Positions 1 through 12,532 are shown, counted from the first letter of the stretch. The stretch is DNA of 62,500 nucleotides from Glandiceps talaboti (GCF_964340395.1 NC_135559.1:7263759-7326258); one strand, 5' to 3'. A program made the numbers and translations. The notes: generated by a model not told the origin, from the sequence alone.

Positions 1-560
1 TGTTGTCATGGAACCAAACTTGTTGGTATGACTCCGTGATTATTGTTGACATTTCAATGTTATATCATAGTTCCAGCTACCCAGTGCAATTCTGTGAAGC
101 ACGAACATAAAATGGCCACCAGATCGAAAGATCAGTATGTAATCATCACTTATATTTGACTGTTCCATGACGTCATCGAGGTCAACGGGGTCACGCATAA
201 CATCATGACATTACACATAACGATACAAGCTGGGTTTGCCGCACTAAGACCCTGATGTGTATTTGATTAATTTACTGCGATGTGACCAACAAATACACCT
301 TTAATCTAAAGTCAGTCATTTATCATAGAAAATGGTCATGGACGGGGGATTTCCCGTTTGACTTTTTCTATGAAAGAATACACAATTAAATTTGCATATG
401 CAAATATTATTAACCTTTGAACTATATGCAGGCTTAAATCCTGTTTATTAACTTAATGAATGTACGATCTTCTGTTAGCATAAACGAGTAAAAAGACCGC
501 TTGTTAAAATCACAGATTACAACTGGAAGCTTTCTCATAATGGGTGCACAATAAGAACTT
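1..560. other. No gene recognised
   Basis: AT-rich unique sequence without a usable frame or repeat. Confidence 0.5.
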
Positions 561-994
561 ATAGCTAAAATGATGTAGGCTCAGTGTTTCACTCATGGGA
601 CATTACATTTTTGACACAAGATAGACATATTTCAACTGTAGACTAACAATAACAGAGACACAATATACACAGCAGGATCCTTTGCCCAACCACATTGAAC
701 ACTGATAAGCATTGGTATTCTTTCACACTGCAGTAGAAACAGGCTTCTAATGAAAATATTACATGGACTTGATGACGACTGAAATATTTATTTTATAACT
801 GATAAATCAACATTTGAACTTGACTACTTACTTCTACATCCCCACATGCATGTCACCTATGCAATTGTTTCTTTTGCATAGAAGTTGTCTAAGGGTGTGT
901 AATAGATGTAATGTCCCATGAGTGAAACACCAAGCCTACATCATTTTAGCTGTAATGTCCCATGAGTGAAACACCAAGCCTACATCATTTTAGC
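561..994. mobile_element. Short inverted-repeat element with a duplicated right terminus
   Basis: The left terminus (561-607, AGCTAAAATGATGTAGGC...) is the near-perfect reverse complement of the right terminus. The right terminus is present as two identical 44-bp tandem copies (907-950, 951-994). The interior resembles 49381-49545, so this is a dispersed family. Confidence 0.75.
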
Positions 995-1224
995 TGTATA
1001 TTAGAACACTAACCTAGTATGAGGATTCTTGCCGAGAATTCATCTAAAATACATCTACCGGCGTTGTTTTCTAGTGACAAAGTTTGAATTGGCCTCAGGG
1101 TTTAACTGCTTTCATTAATTTTATACAACAGTGAACGACATTTCAAAAGCTATATATATAAAACTTTAAGCTAATTTTTTAAGTTCGTTTTACAGGAGAA
1201 ATGAAGTTGATATTTGTTGATATT

Positions 1225-1549
1225 CACATTTGTTGAAACGACCCAAACTCTGGCAATTCTATCTAAAACTACCCGAACGACCCATAAACGAGCTAAAACG
1301 AACCAAAACGAGCCAAAAACTCTGGCAATTCTATCTAAAACTACCTGAACGACCCATAAATGAGCTAAAACGAACCAGAACGAACCAAAAACGAGTCAAG
1401 AATTAACTAATTAACATATAATTCGACCAGTACATATGCTACAGGAAGTGTGTTCCGCCATATCTGATACGTATACCCTTCAATGACCGACTAGGTAGTT
1501 TGGGTAATTTTAGATAGAATTGGATAGAGTTTGAATCGTTTCAACAAAT
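1225..1549. mobile_element. MITE-like element with 55-bp inverted termini and internal 72-bp tandem repeat
   Basis: Left end ATTTGTTGAAACGACCC...CAATTCTATCTAAAACTACC is mirrored at 1495-1549. A 72-bp unit (starting at 1247 and 1319) is present twice with few differences, and is rich in AACGA motifs. Confidence 0.7.
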
Positions 1550-2446
1550 ATAAATTACCATTTCAGTGAGTAAGTAGTTAAAACATAAATGACTATTTAT
1601 TTTAAAACAAAAAATGATGACAAATACACTGACAAGGTATCGTTGCGTTGATGTATGTTGAACTTCTAACATTTTGGTGGTACGGTTTAAAATGAAAGCC
1701 TGCTGTTAATATAAGTTGTGACTATGTCAGTACAAATTCATCTGTCTAATATTTCATTACACGTATGGCGTTATGACGATCGTATTGGTTGCACCTTAGA
1801 CCATTATTACGGTTTAAGAATAAAGTTAACTTTTTTTAGCCTTTTCAGCAGCTGACAGTATTTCACTTTTTGGGAAACCGTGACTCATACACTGCAGTGT
1901 ATTCCATTCTTGCTCAAAGCCATTAAAAATACAGTTCTTGGGAAGTAACAAGTAAACTCTTGTCTGTATTAAATTCATCTGAGTAGGCAGAGGTCATAAG
2001 GGCGACCTCACCATGGCGACCTCATTGGGCAGCCAAGAAGTTGATTTAACGAAATCGATACAAGAGTTTGTTGAGTTTAGAGGCTAATATGGCACGATTT
2101 TGATGGCGTTGATTTATGTTCAGAGGGTAAAGTGAAATCTGCACAGTGTTTCCAACCCCGCCCCGACTGGAACCTTGGGTGCTCACCGTAATCCACTCAC
2201 TAATTCTTTTCCCATTTCTTCCAATGCCTTCAAATAATGTAATATACAAATTTCCCCTCTACGCCAGCACCCCTTTCCCTAACTCTGGATTATATGCGCT
2301 CCAAGGAGTCCGACACGTCTTCAGCCCCTCCGGACTTCTTGGCTGCCCACTTGGAACGCATATATCCAGACTTACCCTTTTCCTTGATGTATACACTATT
2401 GACGTATAGTAGTTACTTATACAATGTAATTGCATTGTATTGCGTA
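1550..2446. other. No gene recognised
   Basis: Short frames at 2046-2409 overlap on both strands and show no family motif. An undetected exon of the membrane-protein gene cannot be excluded. Confidence 0.45.
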
Positions 2447-2455
2447 TTGTTTGTT

Positions 2456-2542
<87 letters not shown>

Positions 2543-2570
2543 TTGTTTGTTTGTTTGTTTGTTTGTTTGT
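2447..2570. repeat. (GTTT)n(CTGT)n(GTTT)n microsatellite
   Basis: Compound tetranucleotide array of ~124 bp. Open frames across it are artefacts. Confidence 0.97.
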
Positions 2571-3362
2571 ATTTGTAAACAAAACTAACTGAGCCTGAGC
2601 TCCCTGTGGATGGAATGCGTACAATTCGACATTGATTACATGTACTAGTAATATTTCACGTTTTAATTACATAAATCACTAGTCTAGGTTATCTGGCTCC
2701 ACATACTGACTCCACATTGTGTTGGCATAGCCTTGTGTTGGTCGTTTGACGCTCTGCTGGCGAACACGTACCGTACCCGGCGTCTAGATAGCTGATAGCC
2801 AAATCTCTGGACTACATGATGTATTACATTGTACAAGTAACTATTAACTCGAGAGTAACATTCAACTTGAAGAACTGCTTTGTAAACGTGCACTGCCGCC
2901 CCTTTCCTCTTCCCCTGGGCCACTGAACATAGCTAGATATTGCCATGCGTATGAGAGGTAGAAACGGTTTCCCTCTCAATTCCAACAAAAAAAACATAAC
3001 TTCCCACTAAAAAAGTCTGACTATTGTAAAAACCACCACACCACCACCACCGAAGGCAAACTTTGTACGCACAGCTCTTTGCGTGTATAGTTTTGGAAAG
3101 TACAATGTGACGGTAAATATGCTCGTGTGCAGTATGATAACACTGCTTTAGAAAAAAACCGGATTAATTTTAAAAAGTGAGTCAATACTTGTGAGTAATG
3201 CAAAGAGAAGAGTGTCAATCTGTGAACTCTGTCGACGATGTATTTTTAAAACAAGTGTGACCCAACCACGACAGTTCATAGTGTAGTACGTGTGATACGT
3301 GTTGTATACAGGATCATAATACACATAAAGTCAATAAACCCTTTTCTATAAAATAATATAGT

Positions 3363-3363
<1 letters not shown>
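2571..3363. other. No gene recognised
   Basis: Unique sequence with only short frames. Confidence 0.45.

Positions 3364-3400
<37 letters not shown>
3364..3400. repeat. (AAC)n microsatellite
   Basis: Pure AAC repeat followed by an ATT stretch. Confidence 0.95.
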
Positions 3401-3401
<1 letters not shown>

Positions 3402-3578
3402 TATTATTATTAGTAATCATAAAGTAGTTCTTTTTATCATGGTTCTAATTACTTGCTAATAACGTTTCAACTGTTCAGGTCGACAGGCTTTGCCAAACTG
3501 TCTGTTTGTTGGCTTTATACCGCTATGTTTTCTAACCTGATGTAAGCATTTAAAAATAACAATAATGATAATAATACT

Positions 3579-3621
<43 letters not shown>
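3579..3621. repeat. (AAC)n microsatellite
   Basis: Second AAC array, in the putative intron before the membrane-protein exon. Confidence 0.95.
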
Positions 3622-3622
<1 letters not shown>

Positions 3623-3769
3623 AATGTGTAACGTCAACAATTAAGGAATTGATTTCCTCTCGAACAAAAGCTCAGAATTCATGAGTTGGAAAAATAAATA
3701 GAAATGTATTATTATGTTGATGACGTCACTAACTCGCTAAATATATTTTTCTTTCATTTATATTTCTAG

Positions 3770-4386
3770 AGATTTCCTCCAAAGCAAATTATACAACTAT
3801 AGCTGTCGTTAGTAATATCCCCACCACTGACGTCACAGATGGAGGCACGACTCCAGCACTCGAAGACTACCCAGGTCTTAGTAATGAAACCATTACACTA
3901 ATCATTGTAGTCGTCGTTGGAGGAATTAGTTTCATTGTTATTGTCGTGGCTGGAGTGCACTTGATTCACAGGAAAAGACGATCGAGGAGGGCAACGACGG
4001 ACGGGTTTCCTGCTGGAACAAACAACATAAACACTGAATCGTGTATCGGGTTCAAAAAAACGAAACAAACACATTCCGGAAGACGAGGACGGAAGTGTGA
4101 CAATCGTAATAAAGAACCCGTGTCAATTTCACGAGGCACATCACCAAATATGCAAAATATGGTTTCTTTCGATAACGTCAACGAATCAACGTCGACAACC
4201 GACACCTCAAATCAACGGAGACAACGACTTGCTTACGAGAGTGTACAACCCGAGACATCCAAGTTAGACGATTTGTTGTCAAACCCCACTGTTGCTCATA
4301 CATATTTAAACATTGGCGCTGAGCGTTTGAAGAGTGCACCTCAAGTAACTCCCAACTTGCCCAAAAAGAATAACATGAACATTTAA
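3770..4386 (+). CDS. Terminal exon of a type I single-pass membrane protein (partial)
   Basis: A good acceptor (pyrimidine-rich tract, then TTCTAG at 3764-3769) opens a frame of 204 residues to a TAA at 4386. The exon begins two bases into a codon, so an upstream exon must exist; I could not find it between 1 and 3769. The first 40 residues are Thr/Ser/Pro-rich stalk with sequons at Asn6 and Asn38. A strongly hydrophobic segment at 41-65 is a transmembrane helix, followed by the basic stop-transfer stretch HRKRRSRR. The remaining ~139 residues form a polar, probably disordered cytoplasmic tail. It has two tyrosine motifs: YESV (155-158) and YLNI (178-181), the latter of YxN form. The extracellular domain type is unknown. 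Adhesion or receptor function is only a guess. Confidence 0.72.
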
Positions 4387-4530
4387 ATTGACCGAACCAT
4401 ATCAAAGGTTATCAGATAATGTATTATCTGGACCCGGAAATGAATTCCATTAATAGCTATATTACAATGTAGTATAAGTTATGTACATTAATTGAAATGT
4501 ATCTGAGAAAAAAAATTAACTGAAATGAAA

Positions 4531-4749
<219 letters not shown>

Positions 4750-4750
<1 letters not shown>

Positions 4751-4755
4751 ATAAA
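4750..4755 (+). promoter_or_regulatory. Candidate polyadenylation signal after the membrane-protein exon
   Basis: AATAAA lies at the end of the (GAAT)n array, 364 nt after the stop codon. It may simply be a mutated repeat unit that serves as the signal. Confidence 0.3.
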
Positions 4756-6713
4756 GAATTATTACAGTAGCGTAAGGTTAACACAGCTTTAATTTGGTAA
4801 AACCAACTTGAGTTTCAACAGTAAATACAATTGTCCCTGGATTTCTTTATAAACTACACATAAACACCCAGATATGTACAGTAGCGAAGGATGACAGCTG
4901 CAATTCTCTCATTCATAGGACGGAGCCTATCTATCGGAGTGCCAGCTATAAAATACGACTGTATCGTACAGCATATAGTATAAACCAACTAAATAACCAT
5001 TTACTGGTCAAACACTCAACAAACATACACATTTTTTCTCGAGATTTCTGTAAATATTTTCTACCATGAAAAAAATGTCATGGTACTATCAAATCCTCCT
5101 GATCAGCCAGTATTGCAGTGGTAAAGGATAAACTGCTTTGATACGATGTATGTGGTGGTGTTACTGGAACATAGACTTTATTTTATCAAAGCCCTGAGTT
5201 CGGCTGAAAACGGTCTCACTCCAAAGCCAGAGCCAGGGTCTATGATTTTACAAATCACTTTACAGAATCGGAAAACTTGTGGAATGTCTATTGTCTAAAC
5301 ATGACTGTATGTAAATAACAAAATGACGAGTAAAAAAAACTAGTAATGAGTCAAATGACCGTCCGTGAATTTGAAACAAAAGGACGCCATGGGGACAATT
5401 GTTTTTCAGACACGCTATCTTTTAAAATACTAAACTTGTAGATTCATGGCAGTTATATGTAATATTTCATATTTATATCAATCCCAATGCTATTATATCA
5501 TAGTACAAAGCAAAAAGAATAAGTAATTTCTAGCATAATAAGAATTAACATTTTAATGTATCCATATATATGTCCTTGGTGATCACACTTTTTTTCCCAA
5601 TTATTCTTTCACCGGGTAGTTTTAAACTAGATTGCCAAGGCAGCAATTTGAGATATTTTGGTTTTACTACCCAAATTAAATTTGGTAGTATTTTTTTAAA
5701 AATATATAAGCACTTCAATTATTAAAGAACATCGTGACGTTCAGAAAAATATATAATTGTCATTGCATTATGTTGTAGTAGAGGTTGCGCGCATGCTGTC
5801 AGCATCTTGTCAATCTTTCGAAGGTAAAACCAACTTCCTGTATAGTCGTGCACTCACCAATTCCATGGAGTTTAACGTCCTCAGTCACGTACGTCGTTTA
5901 CACTATTACATGTAATTTTCCTCTGGATATGGCGGTACTTTGTTAAATTTATTACATTGTATAAGCGAATCAACGACTTCCGTATCGAATTTGTTGGTTG
6001 TTAATTGTGTCCTCAGCGTAATGGACTTTTGTAATTCCCCTTTCAGAATAAAACTGATTAAATACAGCAATATTTTTACTGTGTCTGTCGATTTCATTAG
6101 TTACATCACGTTAAGTTAACAACTTCCTTCTTTGTGTTGTACGCTGTGTTTCCATTTAACCACCATTTTAAAAATCATCCTCATTCAACAGATATTTTAC
6201 GAGTCTCGTATATATCCTACATTAATGACGTCACATCGAGTCAATAACTTCCTTGTACGGTCGCTTTCTTATTGACCGCCTTTCCCGGTCACGCTCTTCT
6301 TAAAATTTTCAGTCACGGAAGAATTGATTTCCGAAACTTTTAGTGCATGTCGTTTCTATTTGTGACGTTCCACAGGATATTACACTCACTTTGGTTCCTC
6401 ACTACTCGCCATTGTCGAGAGAGGAACTTTCATTATTCAGGGATTGATCGAAACTTACAAGTCTCCTATTTACATGAGTGACGTCATATGGGGTTAAATG
6501 AGGTCGTTCATCGCCATATTAACCAATTATATACACTCTTCAATTTCATTACATCAACATCGTCACAGCAAATAACTGTGACTAAGAGAGAGTCCATGTT
6601 TGTTGATTGGTTTCCAATCGTGTGGCATGTATTTTTTTTAGCAACTGTATACAAAATTTCTAGTAGTTGATATTCAATTGTTATGGTGATGAACGATTAC
6701 CATTCATTTCTTC
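4756..6713. other. No gene recognised
   Basis: About 2 kb of AT-rich intergenic DNA; nothing convincing on either strand. Confidence 0.5.
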
Positions 6714-7481
6714 AGGCCAGAACAATTTTTTAAAAAAGCTGTTCAACGGGCAACCTATCCCATCACTGGGTAGGTAGGTCGATTTTTTTTTCAATGCTTG
6801 ACAAGGATGTCAAAACAAACCACATGAATGATGACAAACATTTCAAGTTGAGTTTACATAGAACTTATTATTTTGATTTTACGTCTTGCATATATAGCAA
6901 TCGATTTCCATCAGTTCTACAGTTATGAAATGTACACAATTTACGGTTAAACAAATATTGTAGCTCCTCCCACCCTCTCCTCTCAAGAAATGTTAAGACC
7001 CACCAAATGAAACCCGAGAAAAATTATTTTAGCTTCCCCTTCTGTCACCTACACTACAGTGGCAATATAAAATTATATGGTACAATGATGCATTTAAAAT
7101 AACAATGATAACTATCTTCATTAACAATTGAAACGAGATTACTTTACAAAGGATGTGGATTTCACATGCATAAGGAGATGTCTCACAATGAGCTCTAACC
7201 TATACAGGGAGCCACCGTCCATCTTGATTTGGGAGACAGACAATTATCGCTATGATTAAGCTAGTGATTGGGAGAAGACACCGCCAAAGGTGAAAGCTTT
7301 TTTGAAAATAAGACCGTGTAGGTGGCCATTTAGAGGCATAAAATATTAAACCGCAGACATAATTTAAAATAGCCAGCAGCATGAGGATATATTGCCAACA
7401 CCAATTAAACGAAATATGAAATGCCAAAAATATGTGTATGCTTGGCCCGTTGAACGTTTTTTTAAATATTTTTTCTGGCCT
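6714..7481. mobile_element. 768-bp inverted-repeat element
   Basis: AGGCCAGAA plus about 30 further bases (through TTCAACGGGC) at 6714-6753 are the reverse complement of 7443-7481, with a few mismatches. The interior is AT-rich and encodes nothing recognisable. Confidence 0.68.
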
Positions 7482-7559
7482 AACATAATATGAACCTCAG
7501 AAATTAAAAAAAAAAACTTTAGAATTTCAAACAAACTCAAAAATCATTCTCAATTAAAA

Positions 7560-7760
7560 GACAAAGCGATCTCAAAATCAGTACGGGATTACGATAAAAG
7601 AATATATGGTCGATTTCTTTGAAAACAGGGATGGTGAAACACCAAATTTCTGTAATGATGATAAACGGACAGGAAACAAGCTTTCACATAGAGTAAAGTT
7701 TATGGGTGTTTCGAGCTCGTACTTTGAGTTAGCTACCGATGCGTGTACAAGCTCTCCTTT
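7560..7760. repeat. Dispersed repeat similar to 44160-44330
   Basis: TTGAAAACAGGGATGGTGAA, CAAATTTCTGTAATG and GACAGGAAACA correspond to similar words at 44220-44290. Similarity is modest. This region can be read as a short frame, but it is more likely repeat than gene. Confidence 0.35.
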
Positions 7761-9005
7761 GAATGAAGCACAACATTGCGATCAAGATACTAGAATGTCA
7801 CCGTGACAACCATGTTGTATTTAATGTTTGTGTACATCTACAACTGCTGTCAATTTGTAAAATGATTTTTTTTGTCATTCCAGTTGATTTCGTTTTGAAC
7901 TTTCTGCATACTCTATAAACATACATTGGATTTTAGTTTCCACAAATAATTATTTTGTAATTTCATTACGCTCTGGTCTAAAAGGTTAGCTTAGGGACAA
8001 TCATTATTAGATTAGGTTGAGCTCGGAAAATTATTATGTTAACCGTGGGTTATATGAATGACGAATCCTTTTAACAAAGCTGGTAATGATGTTAATAATT
8101 CCATATACATCTTCTATTTTTCAAATGGTTCAACAACATGTGTGATGGCTCCTCAATATGTTACAAAATATAGTGTTACTAATATACATATGAATATAAT
8201 TTTAGCACATGTATATATGTGCGTATTAATTTTGATGTATGTATGTATGTATGTATGTATGTATGTATGTATGTATGTATGTATGTATGTTTGTTTGTTT
8301 GTAATAAGAGTGGTTTATTATACAGTGACATGTTAATATACAGTTTCAAATTGTAACAGTAGCAGTAGGAATGTATGTAATTACACGCATTTCCTGTATA
8401 AAAGAGACTGACAGTCTATCCAATTACCTAATATTATTAATACTATGTATGGAAATGTATATTTGCAAATATTACTAAGCAGGCGTAGAGCTGATATTCC
8501 CTTTGCAAAAAACAGCGCTGGATAAAGGACACAGTATATATGTGTAATTTTCGGCGTGTAAGTCCATCGGATTAATGACATTCTATGCTACAACTATAGA
8601 TTCACATATTGTCTGCATTATTCAGTCCAATTATACATCACTCAGTTGAAATATTAAATAATACACGAAACTATAATATCAGATATGTACAAATATAGTG
8701 CCGTTTATTTTGTGAAGAAAACATACTTACAGAAACATAAGTAATCTTTATAATTCCATATATAAGTACATAATATGATTAGTAACAAAATTACTTTAGG
8801 TGTACAAACCACACTTCAATATCATGAGTAAACAAGACTTTGTTTGCAGTTGAGAGCTCTCAGCTTATTAAAAACTATGCTGTGTGTATAGGTTGAATTT
8901 TTACTCATATATACTGCAATATGTTGATAACTAGCAACAATTGAAACCGCTAGACTGCCAGGACGACGTTGTCTGGCTGAAAAAAATCTTATCAACATTG
9001 AAGTT
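7761..9005. other. No gene recognised
   Basis: Only the (TATG)n array at 8234-8302 stands out. Confidence 0.5.
8234..8302. repeat. (TATG)n microsatellite
   Basis: Ends in a few GTTT units. Confidence 0.96.
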
Positions 9006-9036
9006 TGTTATTATTATTATTATTATCATTATTATA
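9006..9036. repeat. (ATT)n microsatellite
   Basis: Short trinucleotide array. Confidence 0.85.
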
Positions 9037-9094
9037 ATAGCAGATTGTTACTCTGTAAATTATTTTGCGGCGACCTGCCGGTATTTTACAAAAC

Positions 9095-9400
9095 GAAATG
9101 TAGCAATTTTAGTCGAAGTTTTGTCTATCCAGTAGATGAAATGTAGCAATGTTAGTAAATATTTGTTAAGTCAATACAATGTAGCAATATTAGTAAGATT
9201 TTAGTCTGTCCTGCCGACGTAATGTAGCAATGGTAGTAAATTAATCTTTGATAAGTCAATAAAATGTAGCAATATTAGTAACATTTTTCTTTAAGCCAGA
9301 CAGTGGAATGTAGCAATACTAATGTTAGTAAGATTTTGTTGAGCCAGACAATGAAATGTAGCAACATCTAATGTTAGTAAGATTTTTACTGAGCTAGACG
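9095..9400. repeat. ~55-bp minisatellite, about six diverged units
   Basis: Core AATGTAGCAATNTTAGTAA followed by ATTTT and a variable linker ending GCCAGACA. Confidence 0.82.
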
Positions 9401-10458
9401 TACGCTCTGTTTCAAGTTTCTTGGCTTTTTGGACGAAGTTGTACGTGACACAGTCAGTTTAAAGTTTAACTGGAGAAAATATAATGCATAAAACCTCAAA
9501 ACCCTATAGTGGTCTGAGATAAAAATGCACTTTAATTCTGAATCTGTGATAAGAAACTTTCGCATCTATACATGCCTGTAGGTATGAATATAATGTTAAT
9601 CTTTCTGTTGAGTGCTAGGTTGATGGCGTAGCGATTGAGATTGCTACAGAGGGTCCTGCTACATCATGAATATAGACCATAGAGGATGTATAACTACATT
9701 AATGATGTGATTAGCTAAGAACCCCGGGCTAAGACCATTCTTGTCGTGATCTCTCTTGCTACTTGCGTGCTCTCTTTTTAGAATGATTTGATTCAAGATT
9801 TCACTTGAACGATCATGCGAGCAAAACTACATTTGGATGCCTTTTTGCCTTTTAGACAACCACGTCGGACTGGAAAATGACGACAAACTTATCTTTCCAC
9901 GAACCTTCAATGTAGATATGGCCTTCCCGTTCATTTGCTCACCGTCATCAAGTTTTCCAACCGCCGATGAATGGCAAATAGTTGATGTCTTGATTTTAAC
10001 CGTGTAACAGATTGTCGGTCTGTCAACTATCCCTCTACATAATGTAGAATCGATTTTTCTACCAAACCGTAAAGTTGCACAAGCAGAATTTATATGTTTT
10101 TTGGGATGTGATTTTGCTGTAGATTTAAAAAAGTACTCGCAGTATTATGCTTCCTGAAACATACTTAACCATGCATCCTTAACCATCCCTTGCAATTGAC
10201 TGGACTCAAATCTGGTATTTATAAACAATCTAATGACTTAATTTATTACACGTACTAAAAATGTCCAGTAAATCCCTACTATATGCAACTGTTCTAATAA
10301 TGCCAGAAGACAATTGGAAAGTCTTAGGAGACATACACTGACATTAATATTATACTAGAATAGTTTAATCAAGGTCTTATGTAAGGTATTTTCACTTGAG
10401 TAAAAAGTTTACAAACTCAGTCTGTGTCACCTTAATTGTCACATGTTGGTGTGTGTAT
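9401..10458. other. GPCR 3' flank, no further gene
   Basis: Unique sequence; would hold the GPCR 3' UTR near 10242-10458. Confidence 0.5.
10242..10247 (-). promoter_or_regulatory. Candidate polyadenylation signal of the GPCR gene
   Basis: An AATAAA hexamer on the minus strand, about 210 nt past the GPCR stop. The position is reasonable for a short 3' UTR, but the hexamer is common by chance in AT-rich DNA. Confidence 0.3.
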
Positions 10459-11445
10459 TTATGAAGAATGACTCGTTGCATACCCATCCAACGGCAACAC
10501 CTGATTATCTTTACGACAAAATACGATTAGAATTCCTTGACGAAACTGTTTACTCCTGAACGCGTAAATTATCGGATTCAGACAGGAATTACTAAATGCC
10601 AGAAGTGTTGAAACTTTGAATATTGCGTCTTCCTGGTTGATTGGGGCGCCAAATCCGAAACTGATAAGAAAAATAAACTGACTCAGCGTCCAGCAGGCGA
10701 AAAATGTCACTACAACGATACACAGCATTTTGACGACTCCGCGTCTTGCTCTCAGTGAGTCAAGTTCCCGCTCTTTGTTTACATGGCTCGTTAGCGAAAG
10801 ATTTGAGTGGTCTCTTCTGAGGCTTCGCAAAATCCTGATATAGGCAAATGTCATGAATACGAGAGGAAACAGGTATGTAGACAGAAAGAACGCAATGCCG
10901 TTTGCCATTGCCCCAGAGGCAGTTGTAAATTCCACGGTGCAGTAGTGTCCGTCGTGATCGTATATGATAAAAGCGAATATTTCGATGAGAAACGAGAGAC
11001 TCCATATTAGTGAGACGGCCAACAGTGCTTTGCCGGGTGAAAAGTATGCTGAGTATCGGAGGGGGTAGACGATTGCAAGGTAACGTTCAGCAGTCACTGC
11101 AACAAGGTTCAACGTCGAGGCAACAACACTGATCCAGAAGAACGCCTCCGAATATATCAACTTGCAAAATAGCACACCAGCTATACCAACAGGAACTGTA
11201 AGTCTCAACAACGCACGTTGCGAGACGAGAGAAAGAGAAGCAATAAGATCAGCTACGGCGAGACTGACGATGAAATAACTCGTTATTTTCTTCCGTAGTC
11301 GCTGGACTCCGAGAAATACAGCGCAGACTACACCGTTGCCCAAAATACCAAGGACGCCAAAAATCATCAAAAAGGTATCGACGGTGTCCCACGAAACAGT
11401 TACGTCCTGATCAAGCGAAGTTGCGTTACTGTCATTGAAAACCAT
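10459..11445 (-). CDS. Class A (rhodopsin-like) G-protein-coupled receptor, intronless
   Basis: A single 328-residue open frame has seven hydrophobic segments at about 23-46, 58-80, 93-117, 140-161, 183-207, 237-262 and 274-296. Class A landmarks are present: Asn37 in GILGNGVV (TM1), Asp66 in LAVADL (TM2), Cys94 and Cys169 for the TM3-ECL2 disulfide, ERY at 120-122 (variant of DRY), Pro194 in TM5, FFACW at 248-252 in TM6 and NPIIY at 290-294 in TM7. The short N-terminus has two N-glycosylation sequons (Asn4, Asn7). The tail is brief, with Cys309 a possible palmitoylation site. The usual Pro two residues after the TM6 Trp is Leu254 here. It is a plasma-membrane receptor; the ligand cannot be told from sequence, and a peptide or amine is equally possible. 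No introns or nonsense changes; the gene stands alone. Confidence 0.9.
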   Translation of the reverse strand: MVFNDSNATSLDQDVTVSWDTVDTFLMIFGVLGILGNGVVCAVFLGVQRLRKKITSYFIVSLAVADLIASLSLVSQRALLRLTVPVGIAGVLFCKLIYSEAFFWISVVASTLNLVAVTAERYLAIVYPLRYSAYFSPGKALLAVSLIWSLSFLIEIFAFIIYDHDGHYCTVEFTTASGAMANGIAFFLSTYLFPLVFMTFAYIRILRSLRRDHSNLSLTSHVNKERELDSLRARRGVVKMLCIVVVTFFACWTLSQFIFLISFGFGAPINQEDAIFKVSTLLAFSNSCLNPIIYAFRSKQFRQGILIVFCRKDNQVLPLDGYATSHSS

Positions 11446-12450
11446 AATTGAAAATTCAAGTTTTTCGCAGAAATTGAACGATACTCAAAATAGATTTAGA
11501 CTTTCCACGAATGTTGTTAATATTATACGACTCGGAGATCAAACCGCGCACATCATATCCCGAGGACAACTGTAACCAATCTGTAGCCAACCGTCATCCT
11601 CTGCAAGTTATAAAAATACATTAGGTTTAATGAAGTCATGCAGTTCATGACATACAGCGCTGTAATCTTTTCTCAATACAAAACTCTGTCAATACGTCAG
11701 AACAGATTTTCACCCTCCGTGGTGTTACTATTGTTGACAAATCATGCGTCACACGTACACCGAAATTTCATCAATCTTAGATCAAGGAAACCATTAAATT
11801 CAGATAGACAATTCGAGCATTCCGCAAGCACACAAATGCAAAGTCCCCTGGGAACCGTCTTATGATGAGATCATAAAAAATGAACGTGATGTGAACTACA
11901 TCTGTCGTCATTTTCACGCACTATCTAAATATTAAACTTTCAAAGGCCGGATTAAAACTCTGAACAGAGCATTGTAGTTTCTTCAGAAGGTTATCGATCG
12001 TTGAATGCGTGACTTTTGATTACAATATACAAAATTGAACCAAAAGACGAACAAAAAACTTAAAAATCATCTAAAATTAATTTCAGAGAAAGGAAATGAC
12101 TCTTTACCAACAAATGTACCAATTTCTCCCTTTTTTCAAAATCCAAATTGAGTTAACACTGTGCATATACATGAATATTCCCAGGTGGCGACGCAACACC
12201 TCTCCCAATCATACTCACCATGGTGTTTGAGTCTATCGCATTTACGGTTGAAAGGATCTACAAACGACTGATTTTCTATCAATTTGTACATCAGTAGGGT
12301 CTATCTCCCTTCAATTTAAATCGGATTTAGAAATCCTATTGTGACTACGTGGACGTGAATAAACCAAATATTGGGATAATTGGATATGCTACTTTAAGTG
12401 GTATGTTTCTTCATAACATGATTATTTTGATGTCCTAGATTACGTGTACA

Positions 12451-12451
<1 letters not shown>
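11446..12451. other. GPCR 5' flank, no further gene
   Basis: Should hold the receptor promoter and any 5' UTR exon; no clear TATA or initiator can be assigned by eye. Confidence 0.45.

Positions 12452-12531
<80 letters not shown>
12452..12531. repeat. (CTGT)n microsatellite
   Basis: About 20 units. Confidence 0.97.

Positions 12532-12532
<1 letters not shown>

Noticed and set aside
2259-2624. Open frames across microsatellites, such as those at 2259-2624, 4488-4784, 12394-12878, 28624-29001, 37568-38128, 44601-44963, 53270-53764, 56431-57063 and 59351-59630
   Set aside because: They translate simple repeats and run in several frames on both strands. Only the reductase exon portions inside some of them are real.
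7200-7427. 75-codon hydrophobic frame as a membrane protein
   Set aside because: It lies inside the inverted-repeat element 6714-7481 and has no family features.
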